Source: Ruminiclostridium sufflavum DSM 19573
GTDB taxonomy: Bacteria > Bacillota > Clostridia > Acetivibrionales > DSM-1351
Assembly (NCBI RefSeq): GCF_003208175.1
Contig: NZ_QKMR01000006.1
Coordinates: forward strand, 22,053 to 86,052
Length of the DNA stretch: 64,000 nucleotides
Reading direction: 5' to 3'
Numbering within the stretch: position 1 is the first letter of the stretch; the number at the start of each line of letters is the position of its first letter. Position numbers and translations under genes: made by a program. Below, in pieces: positions 1-9,896 of the stretch. Below the pieces are notes generated by a model that saw nothing but the letters and a program-made list of their open reading frames with translations, did no database searches and was not told where the DNA came from.

Positions 1-2178
1 CCGCAGGGTCAGTACAATAACAGACCGCAGGGCCAGTACAATAATCAAAGATCAGACAGACCTCAGGGCCAGTATAAACAACAAGGTCTGGATATACCAA
101 AGCCAGATGCTGCTGTAGCTCAGGAGCAATTTGACTCACAGAGGAATGAAGCCAGAAGAGAATTCCAAAGTAAGGATTTTGACAAGAGTGTAAAAAGGGA
201 TGAAAACAAAAAGAAGGAAATTCCGAAAACCGGTAATATACAAAACAAACACAGCAGAGTAAAGCCTCAGAAGATTGTTATTGAGAAAAAGGGTGTTTCG
301 GAAATTCTATCTGAAGAGTATATTTTCAACGAGTTTTATAATGATGATGGAACCAAGAAGAGACTGCCTAAAAACAGAAAGGCTGACAAGGCCTTACAGG
401 TAAAATATATTCCTCCAAAAGCGGTTCTGACTTCAATAACTATACCGGATACACTTACTGTAAAGGAATTAGCTGAATCTCTTAAAAAGACTTCAACTGA
501 AATAATTAAGAAGCTTATGTCATTTGGAGTAATGGCTACACTTAATAATGATGTTGATTTCGATACCGCAACTATTATTGCGGAAGAATTTGGTGTAAAA
601 ACTGAGAAGGCTGTACAGGTAAGCGAGGAAGATATCCTCTTTGATGACATCGAGGAGAAGGATGAGACGAAATTGAAGCCTAGGCCTCCGGTTGTTGTTG
701 TAATGGGACACGTTGACCATGGTAAGACCTCGCTGCTTGATGCTATCAGAAGCACTCATGTAATAGACAGCGAAGCCGGCGGAATTACCCAGCACATAGG
801 TGCTTATACTGTCAGAGCGAAGGATAAGCCTATTACGTTTTTGGATACTCCCGGTCATGAAGCCTTTACAGCAATGCGTGCCAGAGGAGCTCAAGCCACA
901 GATATTGCAATTTTGGTTGTTGCGGCTGATGACGGTGTAATGCCACAGACAATTGAAGCAATAAATCATGCCAAGGCAGCGAATGTTTCAATTATTGTTG
1001 CAATTAACAAGATTGATAAACCGGGTGCGAATCCGGATAAGGTGAAGCAAGAGCTTACCGAGTATGGAATAGTTGCGGAAGAATGGGGCGGAGATGCAAT
1101 AATGGTTCCTGTTTCTGCAAAGAAGAGAGAGAATATAGATCAGCTGTTGGAAATGGTTCTGCTAGTGGCGGATATGCTGGAATTGAAGGCAGATCCTGAC
1201 AAGCAGGCCAAGGGAACAATCATTGAAGCCAAGCTTGACAAGGAAAGAGGACCTGTTGCTACGGTGCTTGTTCAAAGAGGTACATTAAGAGCTGGAGACT
1301 CTATTATTGCCGGTTCTGCATTTGGTAGAATCAAGGCAATGACAAATGACAAGGGCCTTTCAATTAATAATGCCGGACCTTCAATACCGGTGGAGGTTCT
1401 TGGAATGAATGAGGTTCCGGAAGCAGGAGAGATATTCTATGCTGTTACAGATGAGAAGGTAGCAAAGCAGCTGGTTGAAAAAAGAAAGTTTAAGCAAAAG
1501 GAACAATTGTACAAAACAAATTCGAAGGTCACTCTTGAGGATTTGTATGCCCAGATTATTGCCGGTAAGGTTAAAGCCTTGAATATAATAATTAAGGCTG
1601 ATGTTCAGGGTTCTCTTGAGGCTGTAAAGCAATCGCTTCTTAAGCTGAGCAATGAGGAGGTAAGAGTAAGCATTGTGCACGATGCAGTTGGTGCTATTAC
1701 CGAATCTGATGTGACCTTGGCACAGGTTTCAAATGCCATTATTATCGGTTTTAATGTAAGACCGGGTACAAATGTTACTGAGGCTGCAAAAGCTGCTGAG
1801 GTGGATATAAGGCTGTACAGCGTAATTTATAAGGCAATAGAGGATGTTCAGTCTGCAATGAACGGTTTGCTTGAACCGACTTATAAAGAGGTTGTTCTTG
1901 GACATATTGAAATACGGCAGGTATTCAAGGTTTCCAATGTTGGAACAATCGGAGGAGCATATGTCACAGACGGCAAGGTTCAGAGAAATTCTGAGGTCAG
2001 AGTTATCAGAGAAGGCATAGTAATCCATGAAGGGAAGCTTGCATCACTCAAAAGATTTAAGGATGATGCAAAGGAAGTTGCCCAGGGATACGAATGCGGT
2101 GTTTCCATAGAAAAATTCAATGACATTAAAGAGGGTGATGTGATTGAGGCCTTTATAATGGAAGAAGTGAAGAGATAA
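1..2178 (+). CDS. infB: Translation initiation factor IF-2 (5' end outside the window)
   Basis: IF-2 is the GTPase that brings initiator fMet-tRNA to the 30S subunit and promotes subunit joining. The reading frame is open from base 1, so the start lies upstream; an apparent start at 517 is an internal Met. The first 30 codons hold a Gln/Asn-rich repeat (PQGQYNN, three imperfect copies), followed by a basic linker. The second IF2_N-like domain is at about 430-560. The G domain follows, with GHVDHGKT near 705-730, DTPGHE at 844-861 and NKID near 1006-1017, and then the beta-barrel and C-terminal domains to the stop at 2178. The order infB-rbfA is conserved in Firmicutes. Confidence 0.97.
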   Translation, partial: PQGQYNNRPQGQYNNQRSDRPQGQYKQQGLDIPKPDAAVAQEQFDSQRNEARREFQSKDFDKSVKRDENKKKEIPKTGNIQNKHSRVKPQKIVIEKKGVSEILSEEYIFNEFYNDDGTKKRLPKNRKADKALQVKYIPPKAVLTSITIPDTLTVKELAESLKKTSTEIIKKLMSFGVMATLNNDVDFDTATIIAEEFGVKTEKAVQVSEEDILFDDIEEKDETKLKPRPPVVVVMGHVDHGKTSLLDAIRSTHVIDSEAGGITQHIGAYTVRAKDKPITFLDTPGHEAFTAMRARGAQATDIAILVVAADDGVMPQTIEAINHAKAANVSIIVAINKIDKPGANPDKVKQELTEYGIVAEEWGGDAIMVPVSAKKRENIDQLLEMVLLVADMLELKADPDKQAKGTIIEAKLDKERGPVATVLVQRGTLRAGDSIIAGSAFGRIKAMTNDKGLSINNAGPSIPVEVLGMNEVPEAGEIFYAVTDEKVAKQLVEKRKFKQKEQLYKTNSKVTLEDLYAQIIAGKVKALNIIIKADVQGSLEAVKQSLLKLSNEEVRVSIVHDAVGAITESDVTLAQVSNAIIIGFNVRPGTNVTEAAKAAEVDIRLYSVIYKAIEDVQSAMNGLLEPTYKEVVLGHIEIRQVFKVSNVGTIGGAYVTDGKVQRNSEVRVIREGIVIHEGKLASLKRFKDDAKEVAQGYECGVSIEKFNDIKEGDVIEAFIMEEVKR

Positions 2179-2478
2179 GCTTTTAAGAATGTAAGGAGCA
2201 TTGCTTGTGCTTCCAATTATAATTCAAATGAAATAGGTTGAAGAGGATAAATATCCAATTCAGCCTATTTGTATAAATATATAAAGATGCTTATATATTA
2301 TATTAAAGTTAAAAGGTAAATACATTGGGAATAATAATCACTGAAAACCAGATGAAAATTGGCAGAAACCATGAAATCTGATTTTGTAAATATAGTCAGT
2401 TGTATAGGGTATTAAAAAACTGCTAAAATGAAAACAGAGAACCGCATGTGTTGAGTGCGGACGGTCGGGAGGTAAGCT
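2179..2478 (+). other. 300-bp infB-rbfA spacer with two hairpins, no gene
   Basis: I see no coding sequence here. A hairpin has arms AAATAGGTTGAA (2231-2242) and TTCAGCCTATTT (2259-2270), with one G-T wobble, and an inner stem GGATA/TATCC. It has no T-run, so it is not a standard terminator. A second small stem, CCGCA (2442-2446) with TGCGG (2456-2460), sits just before the rbfA ribosome site GGGAGG (2467-2472). It could influence access to that site (inference). Confidence 0.4.
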
Positions 2479-2832
2479 ATGGCTGATAGAATAACAAGAA
2501 TATCCGAGGAAGTAAAAAAAGAAATAAGCAATATAATCCAGAATGAGATTAAGGATCCAAGACTGCCTAGTTTGGTAAGTATTATAGACTGTCAGGTGTC
2601 AAGGGATTTGGGACATGCAAAGGTTTATGTAAGTGTTATGGGTACCGAAGAGGAAAAGAAGAATGCAATAAAGGCTTTAAAGAGCGCATCAGGTTTTATA
2701 AGACGTGAGCTTGGACACAGAGTACAGTTAAGAGCTACTCCGGAAGTTCATTTTGAGTTGGATAATTCGATTGAACATGGTATGTATATTAACAAATTAT
2801 TAGATGATGCAAAAAAAGAGTATACGGAATAA
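2479..2832 (+). CDS. rbfA: 30S ribosome-binding factor A
   Basis: RbfA is a small KH-fold protein that binds the 5' region of 16S rRNA during late 30S maturation and cold adaptation. The 117-residue product has the usual length. It begins with the family pattern RITRISEEVKKEISNIIQ and has the central KVYVSV strand and a C-terminal PEVHFELDNSIEHGMYINKL region. The ATG at 2479 follows GGGAGG with 6-bp spacing. It lies between infB and a DHH phosphoesterase gene, the usual Firmicutes order. Confidence 0.96.
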   Translation: MADRITRISEEVKKEISNIIQNEIKDPRLPSLVSIIDCQVSRDLGHAKVYVSVMGTEEEKKNAIKALKSASGFIRRELGHRVQLRATPEVHFELDNSIEHGMYINKLLDDAKKEYTE

Positions 2833-2848
2833 TTATTGGGGGCTAATA

Positions 2849-3802
2849 ATGGAAAAAGAAATTGTCAAGTTGATTTCTGATGCAGGCAGTGTGGCTATAT
2901 ATCCTCATGTCAGTGCCGACGGGGACGCAATAGGCTCCTCTCTTGCTTTGGGAATGGCACTTAGAAATGCAGGCAAAAGGGTAGAAATATTTATAGAGGA
3001 GGATATTCCCACAGTATATAGATTTTTGCCGGGACTTGAGTTAGCCGGCTTTCATAATGAAGAGGATGAAACTGCAGACCTTAACATAGCGCTTGACACA
3101 GGTGATGTCGGCAGACTTGGTTCCAGAGCGGAGTTCTTTTTTAAGGCCCCGTGTTCAATTAATATAGATCATCATATTACAAATACCAAGTATGCACATC
3201 TGAATTTTGTGGATGCGTTGTCCGCTTCAACCGGAGAAATTATCTATTCTTTGCTGCTGGAATTGAATATTCCTATAAATACCGATATTGCTGTTTGCCT
3301 GTATACAGCTATTGCCACAGATACGGGCGGCTTTCAATATCAGAATACAACAGCAGATACGCACAGAATAGTTGCGGAGCTGCTTTCAACAGGCATTAAT
3401 GTTGGAGAGGTATCTCAAAGAATTTATGATAATACCACCTATGAAAAGCTGAAATTAAATGCAAGGGCAATTAATTTGCTCGAGCTTTATGAAAATGCAA
3501 AGCTGGCAGTCGTTACGCTTTCTTTGGAGGATATTCAGTCAACCGGAGCAAAGGAGGAGGATTGTGACGGTATTGTAAACATAGGGAGATCAATAGAAAG
3601 CGTTGAGGTATCTGTTCTTATAAAGGAAAGAAGTAAAAACGAGGCAAGGATTAATTTGAGATCAAAGACATATGTTGATGTTTCAGAGGTTGCCGCCGCT
3701 TTTGACGGAGGCGGGCATACGAGAGCGGCCGGATGTACTGTTAATGGCAGCTTGGAAGAAGTAAAGGGGAAAATTATAGAGGCTATAAAGGATAAACTAT
3801 AA
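2849..3802 (+). CDS. nrnA: DHH/DHHA1 phosphoesterase, NrnA type (oligoribonuclease / pAp phosphatase)
   Basis: NrnA-family enzymes degrade nano-RNAs and dephosphorylate pAp using two Mn ions. Seen in the 317-residue product: an N-terminal SADGDAIGSS motif (metal-binding DxD), the family signature IDHH near residue 110, and a DHHA1 domain ending in the substrate-binding GGGHTRAAG. The frame is open upstream to 2804 inside rbfA, but the ATG at 2849 follows TTGGGGGC and begins the conserved sequence, so I use it. The gene lies between rbfA and truB as in Bacillus and clostridia. The specific substrate is inferred from the family. Confidence 0.9.
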   Translation: MEKEIVKLISDAGSVAIYPHVSADGDAIGSSLALGMALRNAGKRVEIFIEEDIPTVYRFLPGLELAGFHNEEDETADLNIALDTGDVGRLGSRAEFFFKAPCSINIDHHITNTKYAHLNFVDALSASTGEIIYSLLLELNIPINTDIAVCLYTAIATDTGGFQYQNTTADTHRIVAELLSTGINVGEVSQRIYDNTTYEKLKLNARAINLLELYENAKLAVVTLSLEDIQSTGAKEEDCDGIVNIGRSIESVEVSVLIKERSKNEARINLRSKTYVDVSEVAAAFDGGGHTRAAGCTVNGSLEEVKGKIIEAIKDKL

Positions 3803-3803
3803 A

Positions 3804-4745
3804 ATGAATGGTATTCTGAATGTATTAAAGCCTGCGGGAATGACTTCTTTTGATGTTATTGCCGTTGCAAGGAAAATATCACACCAGAAAAGGATTGGTC
3901 ACACAGGAACTCTGGATCCATCAGCAGTTGGGGTATTGCCCTTGTGCTTTGGCAACGCAACCAAGGCTATAGAATTTATGATTGATAAGGACAAGATTTA
4001 TCGTGCCGAGCTGACATTGGGTGTTGCAACCGATACGCAGGATTCATCCGGAAGGGTGACAGCCTCCCGTTGTGTCGATTCTGATGACAGTACGATAATT
4101 AGTGCGATTAACAGCTTTATAGGTAATACTGCCCAGATTCCGCCGATGTATTCTGCAATAAAGATTGGCGGTAAAAAGCTTTATGAGCTTGCCAGACAGG
4201 GTGAGACTGTTGAACGGCAGGCAAGAAATATAACAATTTATGATATAAGTAAAATAAGGATTTGGAAGCAAGCTGTAGTTTTTAGTGATAACGGACAAGA
4301 TACTTTGTACAATACAAAAAAAGTGCTTTTTGATGTACATTGCTCTAAAGGGACTTATATCAGAACGCTTTGCAATGATATCGGAGAGAAGCTTGGCTGC
4401 GGCGGGCATATGTCCTTTTTGGTCAGAACAAAAGCCGGAAGGTATGATATAAAATCTGCTCTTACTCTGGAGGAAATTATGGAATTAGCTGATAAGGGTA
4501 TTCTCAGCAGAAGCCTGTTGCCCGTAGAGACAGTTTTTGAGGAGTATGAAAAAATAGCCTTAAATGAAGAAAATTCATCTAGGTATAATAATGGCGTATG
4601 TATAAAGCTTGATTCAGATTATGGAAACGAAGATATTAATAAAAGAGTATACGATAATAACAATGCTTTTCTGGGTATAGGTGAAATACTTAATATGCAG
4701 AAGGGTATATATCTAAAATCAAAGAAGTTTTTCAGAGATAACTGA
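3804..4745 (+). CDS. truB: tRNA pseudouridine(55) synthase
   Basis: TruB converts U55 to pseudouridine in the T-loop of tRNAs. The 313-residue protein starts MNGILNVLKPAGMTSFDVI, has the catalytic block GHTGTLDPSAVGVLP with the catalytic Asp in TLDP, and the later motifs PPMYSAIKIGGKKLYELAR and CSKGTYIRTLCNDIG. The ATG is one base after the upstream stop, so translation is probably coupled; the ribosome site itself is weak. The C-terminal 60 residues are Asn-rich and less conserved. A dispersed palindromic repeat follows six bases after the stop. Confidence 0.96.
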   Translation: MNGILNVLKPAGMTSFDVIAVARKISHQKRIGHTGTLDPSAVGVLPLCFGNATKAIEFMIDKDKIYRAELTLGVATDTQDSSGRVTASRCVDSDDSTIISAINSFIGNTAQIPPMYSAIKIGGKKLYELARQGETVERQARNITIYDISKIRIWKQAVVFSDNGQDTLYNTKKVLFDVHCSKGTYIRTLCNDIGEKLGCGGHMSFLVRTKAGRYDIKSALTLEEIMELADKGILSRSLLPVETVFEEYEKIALNEENSSRYNNGVCIKLDSDYGNEDINKRVYDNNNAFLGIGEILNMQKGIYLKSKKFFRDN

Positions 4746-4750
4746 CTAAA

Positions 4751-4863
4751 GGCAATTACTGTTCAGGTCTTCGCGCGATATAATATCTGACGGTATTTAT
4801 ATGCGATGATATTTATATCCAATGATATTTATATCATTTTTTAGGCGGCAGTAATTGACTTAA
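4751..4863 (+). repeat. Dispersed palindromic repeat, copy A (113 bp)
   Basis: Begins GGCAATTACTGTTCAGG and ends GGCGGCAGTAATTGACTT, so the ends form the inverted repeat CAATTAC/GTAATTG typical of this family. The centre is enlarged by near-repeats of GATATTTATAT (around 4790-4840), which form nested hairpins. It fills nearly the whole truB-ribF gap and stops about 20 bp before the ribF ribosome site. Confidence 0.75.
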
Positions 4864-4897
4864 AAGGTATTTTGGCTTGGGTGCGGAGGTTAGCAGT

Positions 4898-5833
4898 ATG
4901 CAGGTTATTTATTCTAATAGAAGCGATATAAATTTTAATTGCAGTACAGGTGTGGGACTTGGAAACTTTGACGGCCTGCATATCGGACATATGGCTCTTA
5001 TAAATACATTAATCCGGGAAGCAAAATTAAATGGGTTGTCATCTGTAGTATACAATTTTACAAAGCATCCTGAAAATATTCTCAGGAAAAAGCTTATTAC
5101 CCCTTTATTGCTGACTGAACAGAAAAAGATTGATTTGCTTAGTGAGATATGCTTGGATTATTTATATTTTGATGAGTTTAATGAGGTCTTTTCCAGACTT
5201 TCTCCTGAGGATTTTGTAAGGCTGATTTTGATAAACAGGCTTCATATCAAGCTAGCGGTGGTTGGATATGATTACAGATTCGGCTATCAGGGACAGGGGG
5301 ATACAGATTTTTTGAAGGAACTGGGGAAAAAGTACGGCTTCAGAGTTATAGTCGTATCGCCGATTACTTGTGAAAATGAAATTATCAGCAGCACAAGGAT
5401 AAGAGAGCTTGTTATTAACGGAGAGCTTGAGACTGCCTATAAGCTTTTGGGAAGAAATTATTCCATTACCGCAAAGGTGGTAAACGGCAGGAGAGTAGGC
5501 AATACAATAGGCTATCCTACCGCAAATATACATCCCGAGAGATTTCTTGTTTTACCGGCAAACGGAGTGTATATTACAAAGACATTAATAGACGGAAAAT
5601 TTTATAACAGCATGACAAATGTGGGTTATAATCCAACCTTTGAAGACTGTAAGCAAAAAAATGTTGAAACTCATATAATTGATTTTAATCAGGATATTTA
5701 CGGGAAAAAAATTGAAGTTTTCTTTCTCAAAAAAATAAGAAATGAAAGAAAATTTGAGAGCGTTGAACATTTAATTCAGCAGATTTCAAAGGATATGCTC
5801 GAAGCAAGGGAATATTTTGGTATAGGACAATAG
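4898..5833 (+). CDS. ribF: Bifunctional riboflavin kinase / FAD synthetase
   Basis: RibF phosphorylates riboflavin to FMN and adenylates FMN to FAD. The N-terminal nucleotidyltransferase half has GNFDGLHIGH and SSTRIRELV; the C-terminal kinase half has the GRRVGNTIGYPTANI motif and GVY. The frame is open to a TTG at 4877, but the ATG at 4898 lies 8 bp after GGAGG (4885-4889) and gives the normal 311-residue size. It is three bases from hypF, suggesting joint transcription, although the truB-ribF neighbourhood is the ancestral one. Confidence 0.95.
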   Translation: MQVIYSNRSDINFNCSTGVGLGNFDGLHIGHMALINTLIREAKLNGLSSVVYNFTKHPENILRKKLITPLLLTEQKKIDLLSEICLDYLYFDEFNEVFSRLSPEDFVRLILINRLHIKLAVVGYDYRFGYQGQGDTDFLKELGKKYGFRVIVVSPITCENEIISSTRIRELVINGELETAYKLLGRNYSITAKVVNGRRVGNTIGYPTANIHPERFLVLPANGVYITKTLIDGKFYNSMTNVGYNPTFEDCKQKNVETHIIDFNQDIYGKKIEVFFLKKIRNERKFESVEHLIQQISKDMLEAREYFGIGQ

Positions 5834-5836
5834 CTA

Positions 5837-8383
5837 ATGGATAAATATAGGATTATTATTGCAGGAATTGTTCAGGGTGTGGGTTTCAGACCGTTTGTAT
5901 ACAATCTGTCAATCAGGCATGGATTAAAGGGCTGGGTCGGCAATACAGGCAGTGATGTGATAATTGAGGTGGAAGCAGACAGCGGCCAGTTACAGGATTT
6001 TATAGAGGAAATAAGGAATACTGCGCCTGCTTTAGCTGAGATAAAATCAATTCTATACGAACGACTGCCATTTGAAGGGTTTGAAGATTTTACTATAGTA
6101 CAAAGCCAGACAGGCATAAAAGATAATATTTTTATATCTCCGGATGTAGCAACCTGTGATGCTTGTATAAAAGAGCTCAAGAATAAAAAAGACAGAAGAT
6201 ATATGTATCCTTTCATAAATTGTACTAACTGCGGGCCGAGATTTACAATAATCAAGGATATTCCCTATGACAGAGACAAAACTACAATGGACAGCTTTGA
6301 AATGTGCGGTATCTGCAGGCAGGAGTATACAAAGCCTACAGACAGGCGGTATCATGCACAGCCTGTATCCTGTCACAATTGCGGGCCTGTATTGGAAATA
6401 GCGGTAAGCAGCCAAAACAGCTGCTCTGACATGTCATGTGAAAAGAAGCTGTACGAAGAAGGGAAGCAGCCGGCAGGTTCCGGTACTTATTTAAACAGCG
6501 GGGAATGTATCAATTATATTTCTGAAATAATAAAGACTGGCAGAATTGCCGGAATAAAAGGGATAGGCGGATATCATCTTGTATGTGACGCTCTGAACAA
6601 CGATGCTGTCGAGAGACTTAGAACAAGAAAGCACCGTGATAAAAAGCCTTTTGCGTTGATGATGAAAAATCTTGAGGTAATAAGCAGGTACTGCAAAATA
6701 AATGAAAAAGAAATTCAATTATTAAAATCTCCCGCAAGTCCTATAGTATTGCTTGAAAAAAAGGATGGCATCAAGCTGCCGGAACCGATAGCTCCGTTAA
6801 ACAGGTATCTTGGTGTTATGCTGCCTTATAATCCGATTCATCACATATTATTTGAACAGGAGGGCTTTCCTGAGGCAGTTGTTATGACAAGCGGGAATTT
6901 TTCAAGTGAGCCTATTTTTTATAAGGATGATGCGGTATGTGAGCTTGGAAATATCGCCGATGCCTTTCTGATAAATAACCGGGATATATATATCCGTACC
7001 GATGATTCAGTTACAAGAGTATTCGAAAATAAGGAATATATTATAAGGCGTTCGAGAGGCTATGTACCGAGGCCTTTTGTATTGGAGGTATACGAGCTTT
7101 TAGGGACAGACATGGATTTCAGGCTGCCTTCAATCCTTGCATGCGGAGGAGAGCTTAAAAATGTATTTTGCATAAATAAGAACAATTTATTTTACTTAAG
7201 CCAGCATATAGGAGACTTGGAAAACGAAAGCACAAATAAAGCTTTTACCGATAGTATAATGCATTTCAAAAGGTTATTTGAGGTTTCGCCTGAATATATT
7301 GCATATGATTTGCATCCCAATTATTTTTCATCCCGATATGCAATAAGTCAGACGGCAGACAAGAGAATCGGAATTCAGCATCATAAAGCCCATATAGCTT
7401 CGTGTATGGCTGAAAACAGGCTGAGCGGACAAGTAATAGGGGTCTCCTTTGACGGAACCGGATATGGTGAGGATGGGAATATCTGGGGAGGGGAATTTTT
7501 TACCGGAGGCTATTATGGCTTTGAAAGAGCCGGTCATCTTGAGTATGTAATGATGCCGGGGGCGGACTCGGCTGTAAAGCATCCATGGAGAATGGCTGTA
7601 AGCTACCTTTTTTCCGCGGACAGGACTGATTTGCTGTATGACAGAAATATAGGGCAGCATGAGAATGAAAAGGCCGCCTTTGCTGGTCCGGGAAGCTGCA
7701 AGCATGATTGTAATAGCAGGGCTTGTGAAAACGGAGGCTTATTAAGTAATATAAGTCAAAAGGATATTGATTTTACAGTCAGAATGCTGGAGAAAAAGCT
7801 GAATTGCCCTCAGACGTCAAGTATGGGCAGATTTTTTGATGCAGTTTCAGCTTTGATAGGAATAAATACGGATATAAGCTATGAAGGACAGGCGGCTGTT
7901 GAGCTGGAATATTATGCGGAGGCTTTAAAGGCAGAGCCTTATAATTTTAGCCTTTACAGCCCGGAACAGCCTCAGGATGCAGGAGAGGCATCAGACAGCG
8001 ATAGTCCGGCTAAGGGTGACACAGGCTTTATAGTGCAAACAAAAGGCATAATATATGATATTATTAAGGATATATTTGACGGACACAGTAAAAGGCATAT
8101 TTCTTCCCGGTTTCATTCTACTGCGGCTGAAATTGTTTTGAGGGGCTGTATAAGGATAAGGGAGAAAAGCGGCATTAATACAGTGGCTTTGAGCGGGGGG
8201 GTTTTTCAGAACATAACTCTGCTGAAAATGAGTGCTGACAGGCTGAAAGAAAACGGTTTCAATGTCTATATGCATTCGGAGCTTCCTGCAAATGACGGAG
8301 GAATTGCTCTGGGGCAGGCTCTGCTGGCATTGGCGGAGATTGCAGATATGCATAAGAAGGGCTTTTCCAACTCTTGCGATTGA
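5837..8383 (+). CDS. hypF: Carbamoyltransferase HypF, [NiFe]-hydrogenase maturation
   Basis: HypF uses carbamoyl phosphate and ATP to make carbamoyl-AMP and transfers the carbamoyl group to the C-terminal Cys of HypE, the source of the CN ligands of the active site. Domains: acylphosphatase (1-90, GIVQGVGFRPF), two zinc-finger-like units (CxxC at 107/110, 129/132, 157/160, 179/182), YrdC-like (about 225-410), and Kae1-like with HHKAH (515-519) and SGGVFQN (786-792). At 848 residues it is longer than the usual 750-780. The extra length is in segments at about 188-222, 601-640 (with C621, C625, C630) and 709-732. It starts 3 bp after ribF. Confidence 0.96.
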   Translation: MDKYRIIIAGIVQGVGFRPFVYNLSIRHGLKGWVGNTGSDVIIEVEADSGQLQDFIEEIRNTAPALAEIKSILYERLPFEGFEDFTIVQSQTGIKDNIFISPDVATCDACIKELKNKKDRRYMYPFINCTNCGPRFTIIKDIPYDRDKTTMDSFEMCGICRQEYTKPTDRRYHAQPVSCHNCGPVLEIAVSSQNSCSDMSCEKKLYEEGKQPAGSGTYLNSGECINYISEIIKTGRIAGIKGIGGYHLVCDALNNDAVERLRTRKHRDKKPFALMMKNLEVISRYCKINEKEIQLLKSPASPIVLLEKKDGIKLPEPIAPLNRYLGVMLPYNPIHHILFEQEGFPEAVVMTSGNFSSEPIFYKDDAVCELGNIADAFLINNRDIYIRTDDSVTRVFENKEYIIRRSRGYVPRPFVLEVYELLGTDMDFRLPSILACGGELKNVFCINKNNLFYLSQHIGDLENESTNKAFTDSIMHFKRLFEVSPEYIAYDLHPNYFSSRYAISQTADKRIGIQHHKAHIASCMAENRLSGQVIGVSFDGTGYGEDGNIWGGEFFTGGYYGFERAGHLEYVMMPGADSAVKHPWRMAVSYLFSADRTDLLYDRNIGQHENEKAAFAGPGSCKHDCNSRACENGGLLSNISQKDIDFTVRMLEKKLNCPQTSSMGRFFDAVSALIGINTDISYEGQAAVELEYYAEALKAEPYNFSLYSPEQPQDAGEASDSDSPAKGDTGFIVQTKGIIYDIIKDIFDGHSKRHISSRFHSTAAEIVLRGCIRIREKSGINTVALSGGVFQNITLLKMSADRLKENGFNVYMHSELPANDGGIALGQALLALAEIADMHKKGFSNSCD

Positions 8384-8481
8384 AATATATCTGTGTAGGG
8401 TATATACTTTTTTAGGTGAAGAGTCTAAGAAATCAGATAAAATTTATATATTATTTGCCATAGATAAAGGAGGGCTTTTAA

Positions 8482-8709
8482 ATGTGTCTAGGATTACCGG
8501 CTAAAGTATTGAGCATTGATGGAAATAACAGTACAGTTGAAATGATGGGAGTATCAAATACTATTTCTATAGAGCTTCTGGAGAATGTTAAAGCAGGCGA
8601 TTATGTTCTGGTTCATGCAGGATGTGCTATTCAGATACTTGATCAGGAAGAGGCACTGAAAACCATAGAAATATTTGAGGATATAAAAAGGCTTGGCGGG
8701 TCGAAATAA
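8482..8709 (+). CDS. hypC: Hydrogenase maturation chaperone HypC
   Basis: HypC (HypC/HupF family) is a small chaperone that works with HypD as the scaffold for Fe(CN)2CO assembly and delivers it to the hydrogenase large subunit. The 75-residue product has the essential Cys at position 2 (MCLGLPAKV) and the HAGCAIQILD motif. The ATG at 8482 follows AGGAGG. An ORF at 8262-8504 that overlaps the hypF end and this start is a shadow. Order hypF-hypC-hypD-hypE, with gaps of 36-98 bp. Confidence 0.96.
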   Translation: MCLGLPAKVLSIDGNNSTVEMMGVSNTISIELLENVKAGDYVLVHAGCAIQILDQEEALKTIEIFEDIKRLGGSK

Positions 8710-8745
8710 TTATTTCAGAAAGCCAAGCTGAGAAATGGAGGATAA

Positions 8746-9831
8746 ATGGCAGACTATATAGATGAATTCAGAGACAAGGAAGTAATTAAAAAAATCGCAG
8801 AAGGTATTAGTGAGTATAAGGGTCCTGATATAAAAATCATGGAGGTTTGCGGAACACATACAATGGCTATTTCGAGGTATGGACTCAGAACGCTTTTACC
8901 GGATAGTATCGAGCTGCTTTCAGGACCGGGATGTCCGGTATGCGTCACACCCACATCATATATTGACAGTGCTCTGGAACTGGCAGACAATAAGGATATT
9001 ATTATTACCACCTTTGGCGATATGATGAGAATCCCCGGAAATGACAGTACCTTGCTTTACAAAAGGGCTCAGGGATGCAACGTCCAAATGGTTTATTCTC
9101 CACTGAATGCGGTTGATTTAGCCAGAGATAATCCAGATAAGGAGGTTGTTTTTTTATCGGTAGGTTTTGAAACTACTACTCCGGTTATTGCTCTTTCCAT
9201 ATATAAAGCCGAAAGAGAAAAAATTAAAAATTTTTCTGTATTAACGGCGAACAAGACAATGCCGGAGGCTGTTAAAACCCTTGCAGGTGACGGCGAGCTG
9301 GCTATTGACGGGTTTATTTATCCCGGACATGTTGCTGCCATAATTGGTACAGACTTTTTTTCACAGGTTGCGTATAATATGAAAAAGGCAGGTGTGGTGG
9401 CCGGGTTTGAACCTTTGGATATTTTGTATTCGATAAATGTATTAGTAAAAAATATAACTGAAGGCAATATTATTTTAGAAAATATGTATTCAAGAATTGT
9501 AACAAAAGAGGGAAATACAAAAGCTCAGAATAAAATGTATGAGGTTTTTGAAGCAGCGGATGCCGTATGGAGAGGAATAGGTATGATTCAGAATTCGGGA
9601 CTGGCACTTAGGCCTGAATATGAAAGGTTTGATGCATCCAAAAGGTTCGGCATCAAGCTTAAAAACAGTCCCGAGCCAAAGGGCTGCCTGTGCGGTGAAG
9701 TGCTGAGGGGTAAGAAAAAGCCGCCTGACTGTAAGCTTTTTAAAAACGGGTGCACTCCCGAAAATCCTGTGGGTGCCTGCATGGTTTCGTCAGAGGGTAC
9801 ATGTGCGGCTTATTATAAATATGGCGGGTGA
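8746..9831 (+). CDS. hypD: Hydrogenase maturation protein HypD
   Basis: HypD carries a [4Fe-4S] cluster and redox-active cysteines and holds the iron while CN and CO ligands are added. The 361-residue product has the family motifs CGTHTMAISRYGLR, GPGCPVCVTP and GFETTTPV. The C-terminal cluster region contains GCLCGEVLRG, DCKLF, NGCTPENPVGACMVS and GTCAAYY. The ATG follows GGAGGATAA. The neighbours hypC and hypE supply its partner and its CN donor. Confidence 0.97.
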   Translation: MADYIDEFRDKEVIKKIAEGISEYKGPDIKIMEVCGTHTMAISRYGLRTLLPDSIELLSGPGCPVCVTPTSYIDSALELADNKDIIITTFGDMMRIPGNDSTLLYKRAQGCNVQMVYSPLNAVDLARDNPDKEVVFLSVGFETTTPVIALSIYKAEREKIKNFSVLTANKTMPEAVKTLAGDGELAIDGFIYPGHVAAIIGTDFFSQVAYNMKKAGVVAGFEPLDILYSINVLVKNITEGNIILENMYSRIVTKEGNTKAQNKMYEVFEAADAVWRGIGMIQNSGLALRPEYERFDASKRFGIKLKNSPEPKGCLCGEVLRGKKKPPDCKLFKNGCTPENPVGACMVSSEGTCAAYYKYGG

Positions 9832-9896
9832 AAGCAGGGATACAAATAATATTTGGCTTTGTATTTAAAAGCTTTACGGAGGCTTGTTAAACAAAT

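Noticed and set aside
520-969. Long antisense ORF inside infB
   Set aside because: It lies opposite a strongly conserved GTPase domain, has no ribosome site and no recognisable domain; a frame shadow.
8262-8504. 80-codon ORF bridging hypF and hypC
   Set aside because: Out of frame with both genes and overlaps each; no ribosome site.
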